Positions 38,936 through 49,873 of a DNA stretch of 64,000 nucleotides are shown piece after piece. Within the stretch, counting starts at the first letter, position 1. Every line of letters begins with the position of its first letter. This DNA is from Phymatolithon calcareum. Taxonomy: Eukaryota > Rhodophyta > Florideophyceae > Hapalidiales. A program made the translations under genes and the position numbers. The notes under the pieces were generated by a model that was not told the DNA's origin, ran no database searches, and was given only the letters and a program-made list of their open reading frames with translations. Location: the NCBI GenBank assembly GCA_977006965.1, contig OZ345366.1:1364001-1428000 (forward strand). Direction: 5' to 3'.

Positions 38936-41548
38936 CAATGAACACCCTGACCGTACCACCGAGGTTCAGTATTAGGCCTGGGAACAAGGTCAATAAGATG
39001 GACGCTTTTTTGTTAGAATTTGTGTTTATTTTCAGTCTTTCCATCATAAGGTGGTTCAGCGGGAGGCTTCTTCCTCCACTGCAGTGAACCAAGTTACAGA
39101 CCTCTTCCAAGCCTCGTTTGTTGTGTTAGTGGTTGTGGCTCATCGAAAAGAGCTGAGATTGTCCATCATGAAGTTGTGGAAGCTAGGGGTGCTCATAAGT
39201 AGTACTAAAAGAGGGGACCACCGAAAAATGGGGTTAAGGTGGACGACAACTTGTCTTTCCCAAGTTTCTCGTGTTTACGCTCACACACACCACTTCAAAA
39301 GCCCCTCAAAAAGACAACGTTTTTTTGCAATTCCTGGTCCCAAGATTCTTGCAATGCTTCATCCAGAGCCAGGAATAGAGCGCTGAAAGCTTCTATGATT
39401 TCCAGGAGGGATTGACACAGCATGGTGATCGTCTTGGATAGGAGTACGTGCACAGGAACGCCCGATATCGCAAGAAATATGTCCAGGTTCGCACAGTAAG
39501 CAGCTTCAGATGTTAAACGAGTTGTTGCTTCTTCTTGCCGACATCGACTTGGTCCGACTTGATATGACTCTTGAACGTCTTCGGGAACATTCCCCAACTG
39601 ATAATCTTGAACGTCTTCGCCCTAGTTTTTTCCTCCGCATATGTCACCAAAATACACTTTGTGTCCAATCAAGTTAGTGAACGACCGTTAATTTGTCCCA
39701 CAAGAAGTTCCAGAACGGTCTCATATGGTTTTTCAGACTTTTGGATAAGTCCATAAAGTCGGGAGCACTCTGCTAGACTTGCAACTGCAGTTTCTTTGGC
39801 GTGAACGGGAGCACTGACTCGTCGGCAAGGGTCTTTTTCCTGTTCTATAAAGACACAGTTTTCTTCGGATGCATGATTGAATTTTTCTCCTGTGGCTACA
39901 AAAATCCTTATGTAGGGAAGCTGCGACTTTCATCAACAGAAGGAAGGGTGGCCTTTCTGTTTGTATCGCCAAAAGAGTGTTCCGAATAATTTTTGTTTAC
40001 TTTAATGAGCTTTGAAGTGTTGTCTCACTTGTCGACGGCCGTACAATAGACACTAGAGGTTGTTTAGAGCTTTCTCGCCCATGTTGCACCTGTCCCCTGT
40101 CGCCAGGGCATGCGGCAGCCAGAATTCTGGACCAACTTCGTACGTTGACTTTCAATCAGAGGACACTTCAAGTTTAACTCTCAAGTTAAAAAAGCCTAAA
40201 TTAAAATTTAAGGGAATTTGGTAAAATGATCACGTAGTTTGTAGTACAGTCGATCCTCGATTTTTGAATCTCCTATTATTGAATATCCTCGATTATTTGA
40301 ATACAGAATGCCTGCCCCAAGTCGCTTTCGCATAAAATTTTAAAGAAAATAAAGGAGTACTGAATACTCAAATATAGAGATTCTTCTTTGCTTGTCGATT
40401 CTTGCTATTTTTCTTCGCTTTTCCCATGGGAATGGACCTACCCTGATTTTAGCCTGTCAAATTCTGTTTTGAACTTATGTTCTTGATGATCTCTCATCTT
40501 GGTGCTGATCTATTTTGGCGAAGCTAATTCGAACGGGTCAGCGATCATAGTTCTGAAGTACGGTCCTCCCCGAGTTCGAGGGCAATTCATTGGCCTCAGC
40601 GGACCGTGGATTTGGCCCGCTTGTGAGCGGCTGAAAGAAAACAATAGGATCATTATAACACCTATGCACGGTGGTCATTTTACCAATAACTAAATGCTTT
40701 TCTTCCCCACGCTTTCCCATTGAACGCCGGCCTAAGGTTCTCAAAGATGGAGAAGTATAGTAGGTCATTAAACTTTGGACGCGTCACAACATGGAACGAG
40801 CAGGAAATACGGCGGCATCTGAATTGATATATGCTGAAACAGAGAAACAGGCTTTGTATAAACCGCATGTAAGACACGTAGTGCAGTTCCCAAATATGCG
40901 CACAAATGCGCATGGCACAAGAACAACGATTGTAGCTTCATTTGGTATATGAACAGACTGTCGCAGAGGTTCCCTGTCAGAGGGATCTTCTTGAGAATAC
41001 GATTTTTGCGTCCGCACAACCAGTTTGGAAAAGTCCACAAATCCAGTCCGAATTATTTTCACTGGTAATGAGGACGCGGCATAGGTTTGGCGTGGCTGAT
41101 GTGCTAATCTATGGGACATTGTTTCTCATAACGATTTTTAGTTTTCGGAAGTGGAATTGCTTTTCAACCAAATTTTTCGTGATGTTTCAAGTTTTACGAC
41201 AACATCTGAAGCGAAAGTTTGCAAATCAACACTCAGCCACTGAAAACCTATGCCGCGTCCTCGCAACCAGGCCACGAAATAATGACTGGTAATGAGGACT
41301 TTTTTGACTGGGTCTATGCCGCGATTTTGATGAATTCTCAAGAAAGCCCCTCTGTCAGCAACCTAACGAGGAATCGAGTCAAGGCATTAAACAATCAAGG
41401 TAATGCGCTTCAGTATTTTCACATTTCTTCCTCCTAGACGTAGGGTATCATAAATCCACCATTCTCTGATCGCTAAATATTTTGAAGTTTTTAAAAGTTT
41501 TTTAGAGGAACTGAACTTTTGAAAATTCGATATGTTTTGCAAAGTCCT
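38936..41548. other. Long gene-poor stretch
   Basis: No supported gene. A minus-strand ORF at 39295-39597 has a helical, hydrophobic composition but no recognised motif. Near 40250 the sequence TACAGTCGATCCTCGATT resembles the terminal repeats of pogo-type elements, but no convincing opposite end was found. Confidence 0.4.
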
Positions 41549-41622
41549 GGGGGAGCACGGCAGCATTTTGGCCCGAAAATTTTTTGTTTTATTTGGGCCA
41601 AAATGGTGCCGTGCTCCCCCCA
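41549..41622. repeat. Hairpin, about 26-bp arms
   Basis: GGGGGAGCACGGCA..CATTTTGGCCC pairs with GGGCCAAAATG.TGCCGTGCTCCCCC across a 20-nt T-rich loop, with one mismatch in the stem. Confidence 0.85.
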
Positions 41623-44178
41623 GTGTCTGCCATTTGCTTAAGTTTCGAAATCATAACGATAAGCTACAGTAATGATCCTCGGCACTGTGCAGACCGATCG
41701 GCTCTAGTCACCTCGATTGCACTGTTATTTGGACTTTGGGAACGGCCGACGCCGATGGGAGATAGAACTGCGTCCAAGAACATTCTTACTTGAATTCGAA
41801 CAGGAATTGTTTATGAATCCATCCTTCCATCGTCCAATTATATCCTGCTTTTCCCTCCAACCTTCTAGGAGGAGGGTTTTTGCAGCTAGGGCATCGACTC
41901 TTAAACTGAAATCGTCCTGCGCGCATCCGACCATAGTAAAGGGGCTACAAGAGAAGTAGCAACCGAAACGCATTCCCTTACAGTCTCATGAGTGTTGCTG
42001 AGGGCGTTTATAAATTCCAAATTTAAAAAAATTATATCCTAACAACCAGATCGTGTCTTGGAGATAATAATAGTACTAGCGCAAGATTTAATAGATCTTT
42101 CCTCGAGAAAAAGTTGTGACTCGAGGACCGTCTCTAAAGTAGGAATCGCTCGAAAGACCTTATGGTGTCTCCAGTTGAGAAAACCGCAAGCTAATATTGA
42201 TGTAATAAGTATGTAAGAGAAGAGGTGCTCAGATGCATTGACGATGAGAGCTCTACTCGAGAAGAAGTAAATATTAACTAATTTAACAAAATAGTTAGAC
42301 TGGCAAACAACAGCCCCTGCCTGTACTGTACTGACTATGACAAGTGCCACCGTACTATGTCGCACACATGTGACGATGACAGGGCATGAGAACAGCATGA
42401 AGCTCCGTCGGCAGACTGGAGAAGGACACAAGTGGAGTGGACTAGCAAGGAATCCGGCTTCCCGACGAGGTGAAGAGATGAAGGCGAAAAACTGCATTCG
42501 ACCAGTTCCACCCAGTAGTTGCGAGGTGGGTTAAATTCCATGGGCTCCACCAGTACAGGGGAATAGTTCTCGCCTTAAGAAGTCTGCACGAATGCCTGCA
42601 TGCCTTCTCGGTGAGGAGAGCAAGATGCAGGATGTATCTCTGCTGGATATTGAAGTCCCTCAATGTGCGATCATGTCGGCGAAGATGAGATTATCATCCC
42701 GCTTTTAATGAACTTCAGGAGTCCCCGCTTCTCAATTCGATAGGAGAAAACGGCCGATTATTATGGACGTGCAATGCCCGACGGCATGTACAGTATCAGA
42801 AAGACATACCGGCTACACAAGAGCTGACCGATAGCTAGGTAATGTCAAGTGCGGGACTAGGATCCGACAGATAGCGTGTGTCGGGTCCGATGTACCGGAA
42901 AGTGTAGTCAAACGGAAGTTCCATGATGATCGTTGACAAACGCAGTGCAGGGCGCAGTTGCGAATAAAGTCGTGGTCCATTTGGAGGAGCGGAGAAGCGC
43001 CTGTGTTCCGCACGAATAGCCGGAATAACAAGATAGGGCATACCCGACTACGAAAGAGAAAGCCGGTCAATCATGGAACCGGTTCGTTCGACGTAGCCGA
43101 AGAATATAAAGTTTCTGCGTCCAGAAGTCATAACAAGCAACGGTTGCACCTACTATACACCTAATTTTCCGCAGTACGTTGCTCGCTAGAAGCCGCTTTT
43201 CACCGGAACAGCCATGGGACTATGACCTTGTATGCAAAGCCTTTCAGTCTTTGACTAGCAGATTCTGCATTAAAGTTGGCGTGCTTCATCACCACGCCAG
43301 ACAAAGCAATGAGACGTTGCTTGAAAAAGACTAGGTGTTCACTTTAGCTAGCTTTTTTCCAATAACGGAAGAAAGACGCGGTGTAGAGCTGCGGGAGTAT
43401 CGCATTTTCAAGCCTGTGGCCGTCGAATCCCGTGGAAAGTTTTGCCGGCCATTGCCCTGCGCACAATACTTGGCTAAATCAGTGTATTACATATTCAATT
43501 AGTGTTGGCAAAAGTCCGGTAGCTGGATGAGGTCGCCTCAAAGGGTGAGGTGGGTGTCTACAGCGGTAGAGCGCTTTACTGAACGTACTACAGTGCAGTG
43601 ACGTGTGCCACTGATCTCTCATTCTTCCTAACGAACTGCAGGTATACTATGATCATGGTGGAGGCGGATACAAAAGAGAGGGCGGGTATGAGCGATTTGA
43701 GTTGTGGTGGTCAAACTTGGCACACAGTAACAATACCCTTGCTCATGTGCACATGGTTTACAACATTCTGGTGGTGTGCACAGGACGGACGGCCGCATCC
43801 ACCGTTGCCACCCAAATCAGCATGCGTACGCATTATTGTGAATCATACGACTACAGTACCGTTCTGCGCGTTCGGATGGACCCGATCTATATCATGCAAA
43901 GACGGCGGTTGCATCGATCTACAAACGGATCCCGATGCAATATTGTATTCATTCAAATCTACCGATTTCAATTCGCACTCCCGATATCATTGCGACTCTT
44001 CGAATGCACAGACAACCGTTCATCACGTTCGACAGCTGCATCCTTGTCAGATTGCAGTACATTCACAATGTGGTGTAGTACCACTAATGACAAACTTTAT
44101 AACCTAATGTACACAAGACGCGATAAATCTAGCAAGCATAAGCACCATGGAGTTAAGACGATTCAGGCAAGATGGAGT
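41623..44178. other. Long gene-poor stretch
   Basis: No supported gene. ORFs at 42039-42497 (minus, hydrophobic), 42813-43070 (minus) and 43598-44220 (plus, two frames open) have no recognisable domain; the last two start at GTG/TTG rather than ATG. Confidence 0.4.
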
Positions 44179-45059
44179 CTAAATTTCCCTTCCCATACGC
44201 GCATTCAACATGGTGGTTGACTCCACTGGTGCGATAGCAGCTCGTGTTCTGCGCGGCTTGTACCAATAGTCGCGGCAGAACTCATTGCACTTGTGATAAG
44301 CGAAGAAGTTGTAGATACCTTTCCTGCCCAGGTCTGTGCGGCCATAGGTCTGTGATTTAGAGCAGATGACCGGGTCAGTGACGACGGCACCATTGGCGTA
44401 GAAACCGCCTTGAAGATCGCAGAGCAAATGCTGTCGGTTCGAGACATGGTAGCTGAAGTGCGACAATGCCTGCATGATTCGTCCCCAACGGTGCTTGCTG
44501 TCATTCCATCCAGTGTTTGAGTTCCCTGTTGATTCCCACAAAAAATTCGTCAGTTCTTGTTACACGTGAAGCAAATGAAAGAATGAAACATTGGTTAAAT
44601 GGACGTACATTTTAGGAAGCCTTCAATAAAAGGTTCGATGAGAACCTTCTTGCCGTCATGATGCTCGGAGCTGGAACTCATCTCCCAGACTTCAGGAATG
44701 TTGATCCGAATATGCCCGTCGGTTATTTTGGCATGGTTGAACTTGGTGATGATTTCAAGCCCCGTGTCAACAGCTTTGAGGTCGTGCCTGAAAGCATTTC
44801 TGCTTGACACATGGCCGGTCCTCATCCATTTCAGAACGCATGGTTTATTCTTGCGCTTCCCGGAAGTGTAGAAGCCTTTCCCAACAAAGCGGTTGGCGCC
44901 TATTGCAAACGGATGTTCGCTCTCGCCTGGCCTGTCAGTGGTGACAAAAAATAAGTGCAAGTTAGACAAAAACCTTGTTTCGTGCCGCAATCGTTGTGCC
45001 AACTCAGATACGAGATGAAGAGGTGAGGAAAGCGTACTGAAATTGGGCACCGCCGGCAT
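44179..45059 (-). CDS. Alpha-kinase family protein kinase with an 83-nt intron
   Basis: Exon 1 45059-44609, intron 44608-44526 (GTACGT donor, ATCAACAG acceptor), exon 2 44525-44179; about 265 aa from an ATG in context AACAATGCC. The alpha-kinase (MHCK/eEF2K/TRPM7-type) signature is visible across the splice junction: N-lobe KNKPCVLKW with the likely ATP-binding Lys, IEPFIEGFLKWNSNTGW, then SHFSYHVSNRQHLLCDLQG, VVTDPVICS, YGRTDLGRKGIYNFFAYHKC and NEFC. Family members coordinate zinc with two His and two Cys; HFSYH and HKCNEFC supply candidates. It phosphorylates Ser/Thr, often in helical substrates. No regulatory repeats are present, so it is a minimal catalytic domain. A 42-nt in-frame segment in exon 1 (44932-44973) looks intron-like. 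Confidence 0.85.
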
Positions 45060-46570
45060 TGTTCTTACGCGCGGTACCGTAGTGAGGTGCTACGGTTGAA
45101 GGCATTTCGAAAAATTGAAACCGTTTTGTGACTGGGATGAGGGTTATGGTCCGCACTGCACAGTGCAAGGCGCGCTCTCAAATATATAGTCTCTGTGTCC
45201 GATTCATTACTGCAAACAAGTGTACAATATTGCACGGTTGAGTGCGAAAGTCCAGGGAACCGCTTTGGAATGACAATGCAGCGTTTTACAGTTTCAAAGC
45301 TGTGTACGAGTGGAAACAAGCGATGGTCGGTGTCTTGTTGCTCAGTTTTATTTGCGAATAGTTCTTTTTTTAAGAGCAAAACAGAAAAGTAGTGTGCTCT
45401 ATTGTGTAGGGGCACGTATAGAAGCGTGCACCAATGCTACCGTAATCTCAGGAAAAGCAATTGAATTGGGCTGTACGATGTCTAGTTGCGATGCACACCA
45501 GCACGAATCACAGAGTGACATCACGGAGTAGATGCATTATCTATTTTAAGCAATTTGTACACCCGACGTTTTCATATGTGACAATTTTAACAGCATCAAA
45601 AAGATCAATGATGACATCAGTGAGACAACTGCTCTTATCGATTATGATAAGATTACAACTCAGCATCTGCAGATGTCTACGTGTCCATCATGCTCGGTCC
45701 AGCCGTCCACAACAACAATGTGCAGTGTCATCAAGGATGATCCTTGTTACCATGCAACTATTGCATCATTGTGTCCCACGAGGCTCTCGAGGTTGACTTT
45801 AATTCGCTGCCAACAAGTCAAAATGCTGTACTAACAGCATGAACCACTTCCCCGACTCATGCTACACCGGCATGTGCAGATTCTTTGATCTCGATCATTG
45901 AGTAGACGAAGACTGCCTCTATCATCGAATCTTCCCCATGGGCTCTCATTTATTGATTTTTTTGGGCAGCAACGTGCTCAGTTCCCATTGGGCTGGTCCA
46001 AGCTCGCGAGACTTGAAGTTACTTTCCGCCGGTATGCTGCTAAACTTTCGGAACCCTAATTTTGCAAAGCAGCTCCTCATGATAATCGCTTACCACGCTT
46101 TGGAAAGCCATATTATGATGATGAATCTGCCTTCCCCAAAAGCGCTCACAAATCAGCGCTTTATCTCCTACTTTGATTTCGCCAGGGCGTTATTCATGCG
46201 AGCTAATTACGAAAGCACTCCTTCTTTGCCTGCCGCTCGAAATAAGATTCGATTCCAACAGGAGCTAAAAGTCATATGCTTCTTCTCTTTCGTTACTAGC
46301 ACTCTTTAGGTGGAGGTGAGCTCCCGCTGCATTCGCTCAAGCTGCCGGCACCAAAGGTTCATCAAAGATAACAAATCTGACTATCACGAAAGGTCTGATA
46401 TTTTCATGCGCATGCGAGCCGTGTACGGAGATGCTCGGCCACATAATTCGACATCACACTAATATTTTATAAATCAAATATCTGAAAGCGAGAGCATGCG
46501 ATTTCTCTCTTTGAGTAGAAATGAGCAAGGAGCTCGGCATCCCCAGCCGGGAAAAAGGCATGCTCTCCTA
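45060..46570. other. Gene-free stretch
   Basis: 5' flank of the alpha-kinase followed by 1.3 kb without a supported gene; ORFs at 45310-45531, 45461-45796 and 45938-46309 show no motif. Confidence 0.4.
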
Positions 46571-46930
46571 AACAGAAGAACGTTCATTTTTGAAATGGCC
46601 AGGGAAGATTAAGGCGTGAAAAGGCCCTTGTCCGGTACTAGGAGCGCAGCAAGAACTTTCATTTTATCTACGACCAGGGGAGCTGTAGGCGCGAAAAGGC
46701 CTATGTCCGGTAGAAGGACCACATGAAGAATGTCTATTTTCTCTATGAAGAGGGGGAGATTTAGGCGCGGAAAAGCCCTTGCCCGGTAGAAGGACTACAG
46801 CACGAACGTTCATTTTATCTACGACGAGGGGAGATTTAGGCGTGAAAAGGCCTATGTCCGGTAGAAGGACCCCAGGAAGAACGTCCATTTTCTCTAGGAC
46901 GAGGGGAGATTTAGGCACGGAAAAGCCAAT
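46571..46930. repeat. 75-bp tandem repeat (minisatellite), about 4.5 copies
   Basis: Units of 75 bp start GATTTAGGCGTGAAAAGGCC and end in a GAGGGGA-type sequence. Alternate units are most alike (CCTATGTCC and TTTCTCTA against CCCTTGYCC and TTATCTACG), giving a 150-bp higher-order period. 75 is a multiple of three and both strands are open across parts of it (25-residue period PKSPLV..KM on the minus strand), but no gene context supports translation. Confidence 0.8.
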
Positions 46931-47811
46931 GAAGAGCTTGTCAGATGAGTCATATGATATCTGTAGAGAGCTAACCACAGCAAATGCAATACTTTGCACA
47001 CCTTTGAAGGCGACGTGGTCGCCTACTACCAGAGTAGTGGAGCCAAAGTGAAACGTCGTAATTCCAGCACATTTCTAAGCGCAAACGCTGCAGATATGAG
47101 CTACCGGTGAAAAACGTCATATGCTTTTCCCCCACAGGAGGGGGTTCGTGCAGCTAGGGCCACGGCACTCGAGAAGGAACAGAAGTGAGGAGGGAACTTT
47201 GTGCGCCCAGAGCATCACCTCGTTCGGATTTTATGATTTTTTGCCAGGAGAATGCTTTTTGTCATGATAGCGGTTGTCATTGGCAGGTGCGGACTAAAAT
47301 CAACGCAACACGCTAGTGCCGCTGCGTGGCTAACTTACGGCCGTTGTACCCAAATCTCAAGGCCTGCCATGCTTCAACGAGCAATCAACAATGCTTAAAC
47401 GAGGGTGATTCTTGAGAGTAAGCAAAACATTTGCCTCCCGGCCCCTCACTTGTTTGCAGACGCCCGAGTTAGTGCGTTAAGCGTTTAGCAGCACTGCGAG
47501 GAAAACAATGGTCAAGAAAGTTGTTGTTTTCAACTCATTAATGAGCGGTCAGAATCATAGCGTGAAAATTATCGAACGGCTCACGTTATCATACCGGGAC
47601 GGGCCAGTGTGTCCCAAAATATTCGCAAAACGTCTGCAAAGGCCGTCGAAATTCGGCACGGAATGCAGATTGCGGATCAATGCATGCTAAGGGGTCTGGT
47701 AGAGGGCCGGAGGACAAGATATTTGCTCTACTGCATTTCAGACAGTATCTCCGCTCCCGTCTCCATAATCAGAGTAATGATGAGCGTGGGGGGTACATAC
47801 ATACCTCGGGA
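46931..47811. other. Gene-free stretch
   Basis: No supported gene, repeat or RNA beyond the end of the minisatellite. Confidence 0.4.
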
Positions 47812-47885
47812 GGAATGTCCAGTACTCATGAGTACCGGACATTCCGCTAGCGAGTCGCGTTTCTCCTGGAAGAGAAACGCGACTC
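47812..47885. repeat. Two adjacent hairpins
   Basis: 47812-47845: GGAATGTCC-x-GTACTCATGAGTAC-x-GGACATTCC, a spacer-less palindrome with one mismatch. 47852-47885: GAGTCGCGTTTCTC and its reverse complement around a 6-nt loop. The two stems are six bases apart. Confidence 0.85.
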
Positions 47886-49600
47886 AAAATCAAGGTCACG
47901 TATCTCTAATCAATTTGAGTTCTCGGGGGTCGCAGTGTTCATACTCCCTTGCTAGCATACAGTATATAATTGATATTTATCAGTATTCTGAAAGCCAATC
48001 TCCGCAATCAGCTCTCTGTGCAACTGAGTAGTATTTAAAAATGATAACTTCAAAATTTGAGAAATTTTTATCTATCTTCCAGTTAAGAGCTTTAGTGAGC
48101 TTATGGGACGGATGCTCCCTTTCCCTGGTCACTCTCACTGAGGAAACGTTTAGTTGAAGAGCAATAAACCCAATGAATGTGTTTCTCCAATGATATGTAG
48201 CTAACACGGCCATACACCCCCGGGGAGGTCAGTTGATTATCTTAGAACCATTGTCGCTTCCATTTTTTGCATTAGTCTCACTAAATTGCACAGAGCACAT
48301 TCCGACGTTTGGTCGATCTCCCTTCCCAGCCAATTCGCTAAAGTTTAAGCACTTCTCCTCTTCATCATGCATTTTCTTCGATATTTTTCACCTTCTTCCT
48401 TCTGAGGAGCTGCTTCCACATGTGAAACTCTCTTGAGAAAATCAATAGCTTGCCAAGTTTCTGATGTTTCCGCTTAACTTCCACTTTGTCTTTCACAAGC
48501 TTTTGCTATATCACACGAAACTCCTTGTGAATTGTTCTGCTTGATGCATTCGCCTGGTCTCTGGGCTTACTGCTCGTCTTAAAACTCTCACTGTCTCTTA
48601 ACCGCTTCATTCTAGTTGTAGAGTACGCACACACTGCGGTATACGACTCGAATACCGCAGTGTGTGATACGAGTACATAGCGTGCGCGTAATGGGCCCAT
48701 AACCTGCTAAGACTCTATCTCTCTTTCTTGGCAAACAGGGTACATAGAGCTGGCCCGCGACACACCGTGCGCTCCAACAGACAGGCACATTAGCTCTCTA
48801 GGCTACAAATAGCAAAGGCCCGTCATTTCCTTGAAGAAAAGATAGAATCTTAGCACTACCAATCAGCGGAAGGCAATGCTCTGTATATTCTTTCACTGCG
48901 CAATTTCCCTCAGCAGTCGGGCTCAGATCAATATTCTACTCCCATCTTCGAAATATAATTCGATGGAATCCCCGGAGACTAACACCAGATTGCCACATTT
49001 TCTCTGTAGCGTTTTGCATCCTCGCAGATAGGCTCTGATGCGGAAGATGAGTTCAAACGACTAACACGTGCACTTATAAGTAGAGAAACATGAATCAAGA
49101 ACGTCACGACTGACCAGACTACGCTACATTAGAAAACCGTTCAATTAGCTAGCCATGTTACTCCTAGGTGAGGCGTTGGGAGCTTTTAAAAATATCCATA
49201 CAAATCCCAAGATACTTTCGATAGGGCATACTTGCTCGCAGAAATGCGTCGTGTGCTTTCGTGGAAGGGAAATTTCCCTTTTTCTCAAGACTTAAGACTC
49301 TTGTGGTGTCGCAGCAGGGATCCACCACAAAGCCATATGTGACCAGCATCCTTGACACTCCACATTTCTTCTCTTCTTCGATGCTCCAGCAGTTCCGCAC
49401 CTAGCACATTTGGTACTGAATCCTCTTCACGGCTTGTTGCTCCACATTTACCAAACCCGCGGAAAAAAGTCTTCGTTCTCTGGGTGACCGAGCCTCTCTT
49501 CGAGAGCACACATGCGCGTGTCTGCGCACAACCGATAAGAAAACGGACATGTTGAACTCTGCCGCTTGATGGGTGTTTTGGGGGTGAAGTGGATTGTAAT
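47886..49600. other. Gene-free stretch with one hairpin
   Basis: Contains a perfect 14-bp stem ACACACTGCGGTAT (48629-48642) with its complement at 48651-48664 around an 8-nt loop. The last few hundred bases may belong to the copia relic that follows. No gene supported. Confidence 0.4.
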
Positions 49601-49873
49601 ATTGTTGAATGTTGGGCGTGGAAGATATGCGTCGGGGACAGAGTGGGGTTGGTACACTTGAAAGTCTTGGGGCCTACATTTGTTTAGAACGATGTAGTGT
49701 CGCTCGTCATGTCTGCCAGTTGTGCTGGGTCTCAGGAGTGCTTCTTCTTGTCTTCGGGGTCGATCATGATTTCGAACTGTCCAAGCGGGAGGAATGACTG
49801 TGCATGGGGCTCTCTGTCATGACATACTGCTGCTAATGCTACTTTGGCACCATAATGGTAGGTTTCGTTCTAT

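Noticed and set aside
40245-40620. Possible pogo-type terminal repeat (TACAGTCGATCCTCGATT)
   Set aside because: Resembles the family's ends, but no convincing inverted partner or transposase was found nearby.
42039-42497. 152-codon hydrophobic minus-strand ORF
   Set aside because: ATG-led, but composition is AT-driven and no motif, context or splice support is visible.
43530-43600. tRNA-like D-arm string (AGCGGTAGAGCGC)
   Set aside because: No matching T-arm (GGTTCGAAT-type) or acceptor pairing at the right distance.
43598-44220. Two overlapping long plus-strand ORFs (169 and 172 codons)
   Set aside because: Both begin at GTG/TTG, both frames are open at once, and neither shows a recognisable motif; likely low stop density.
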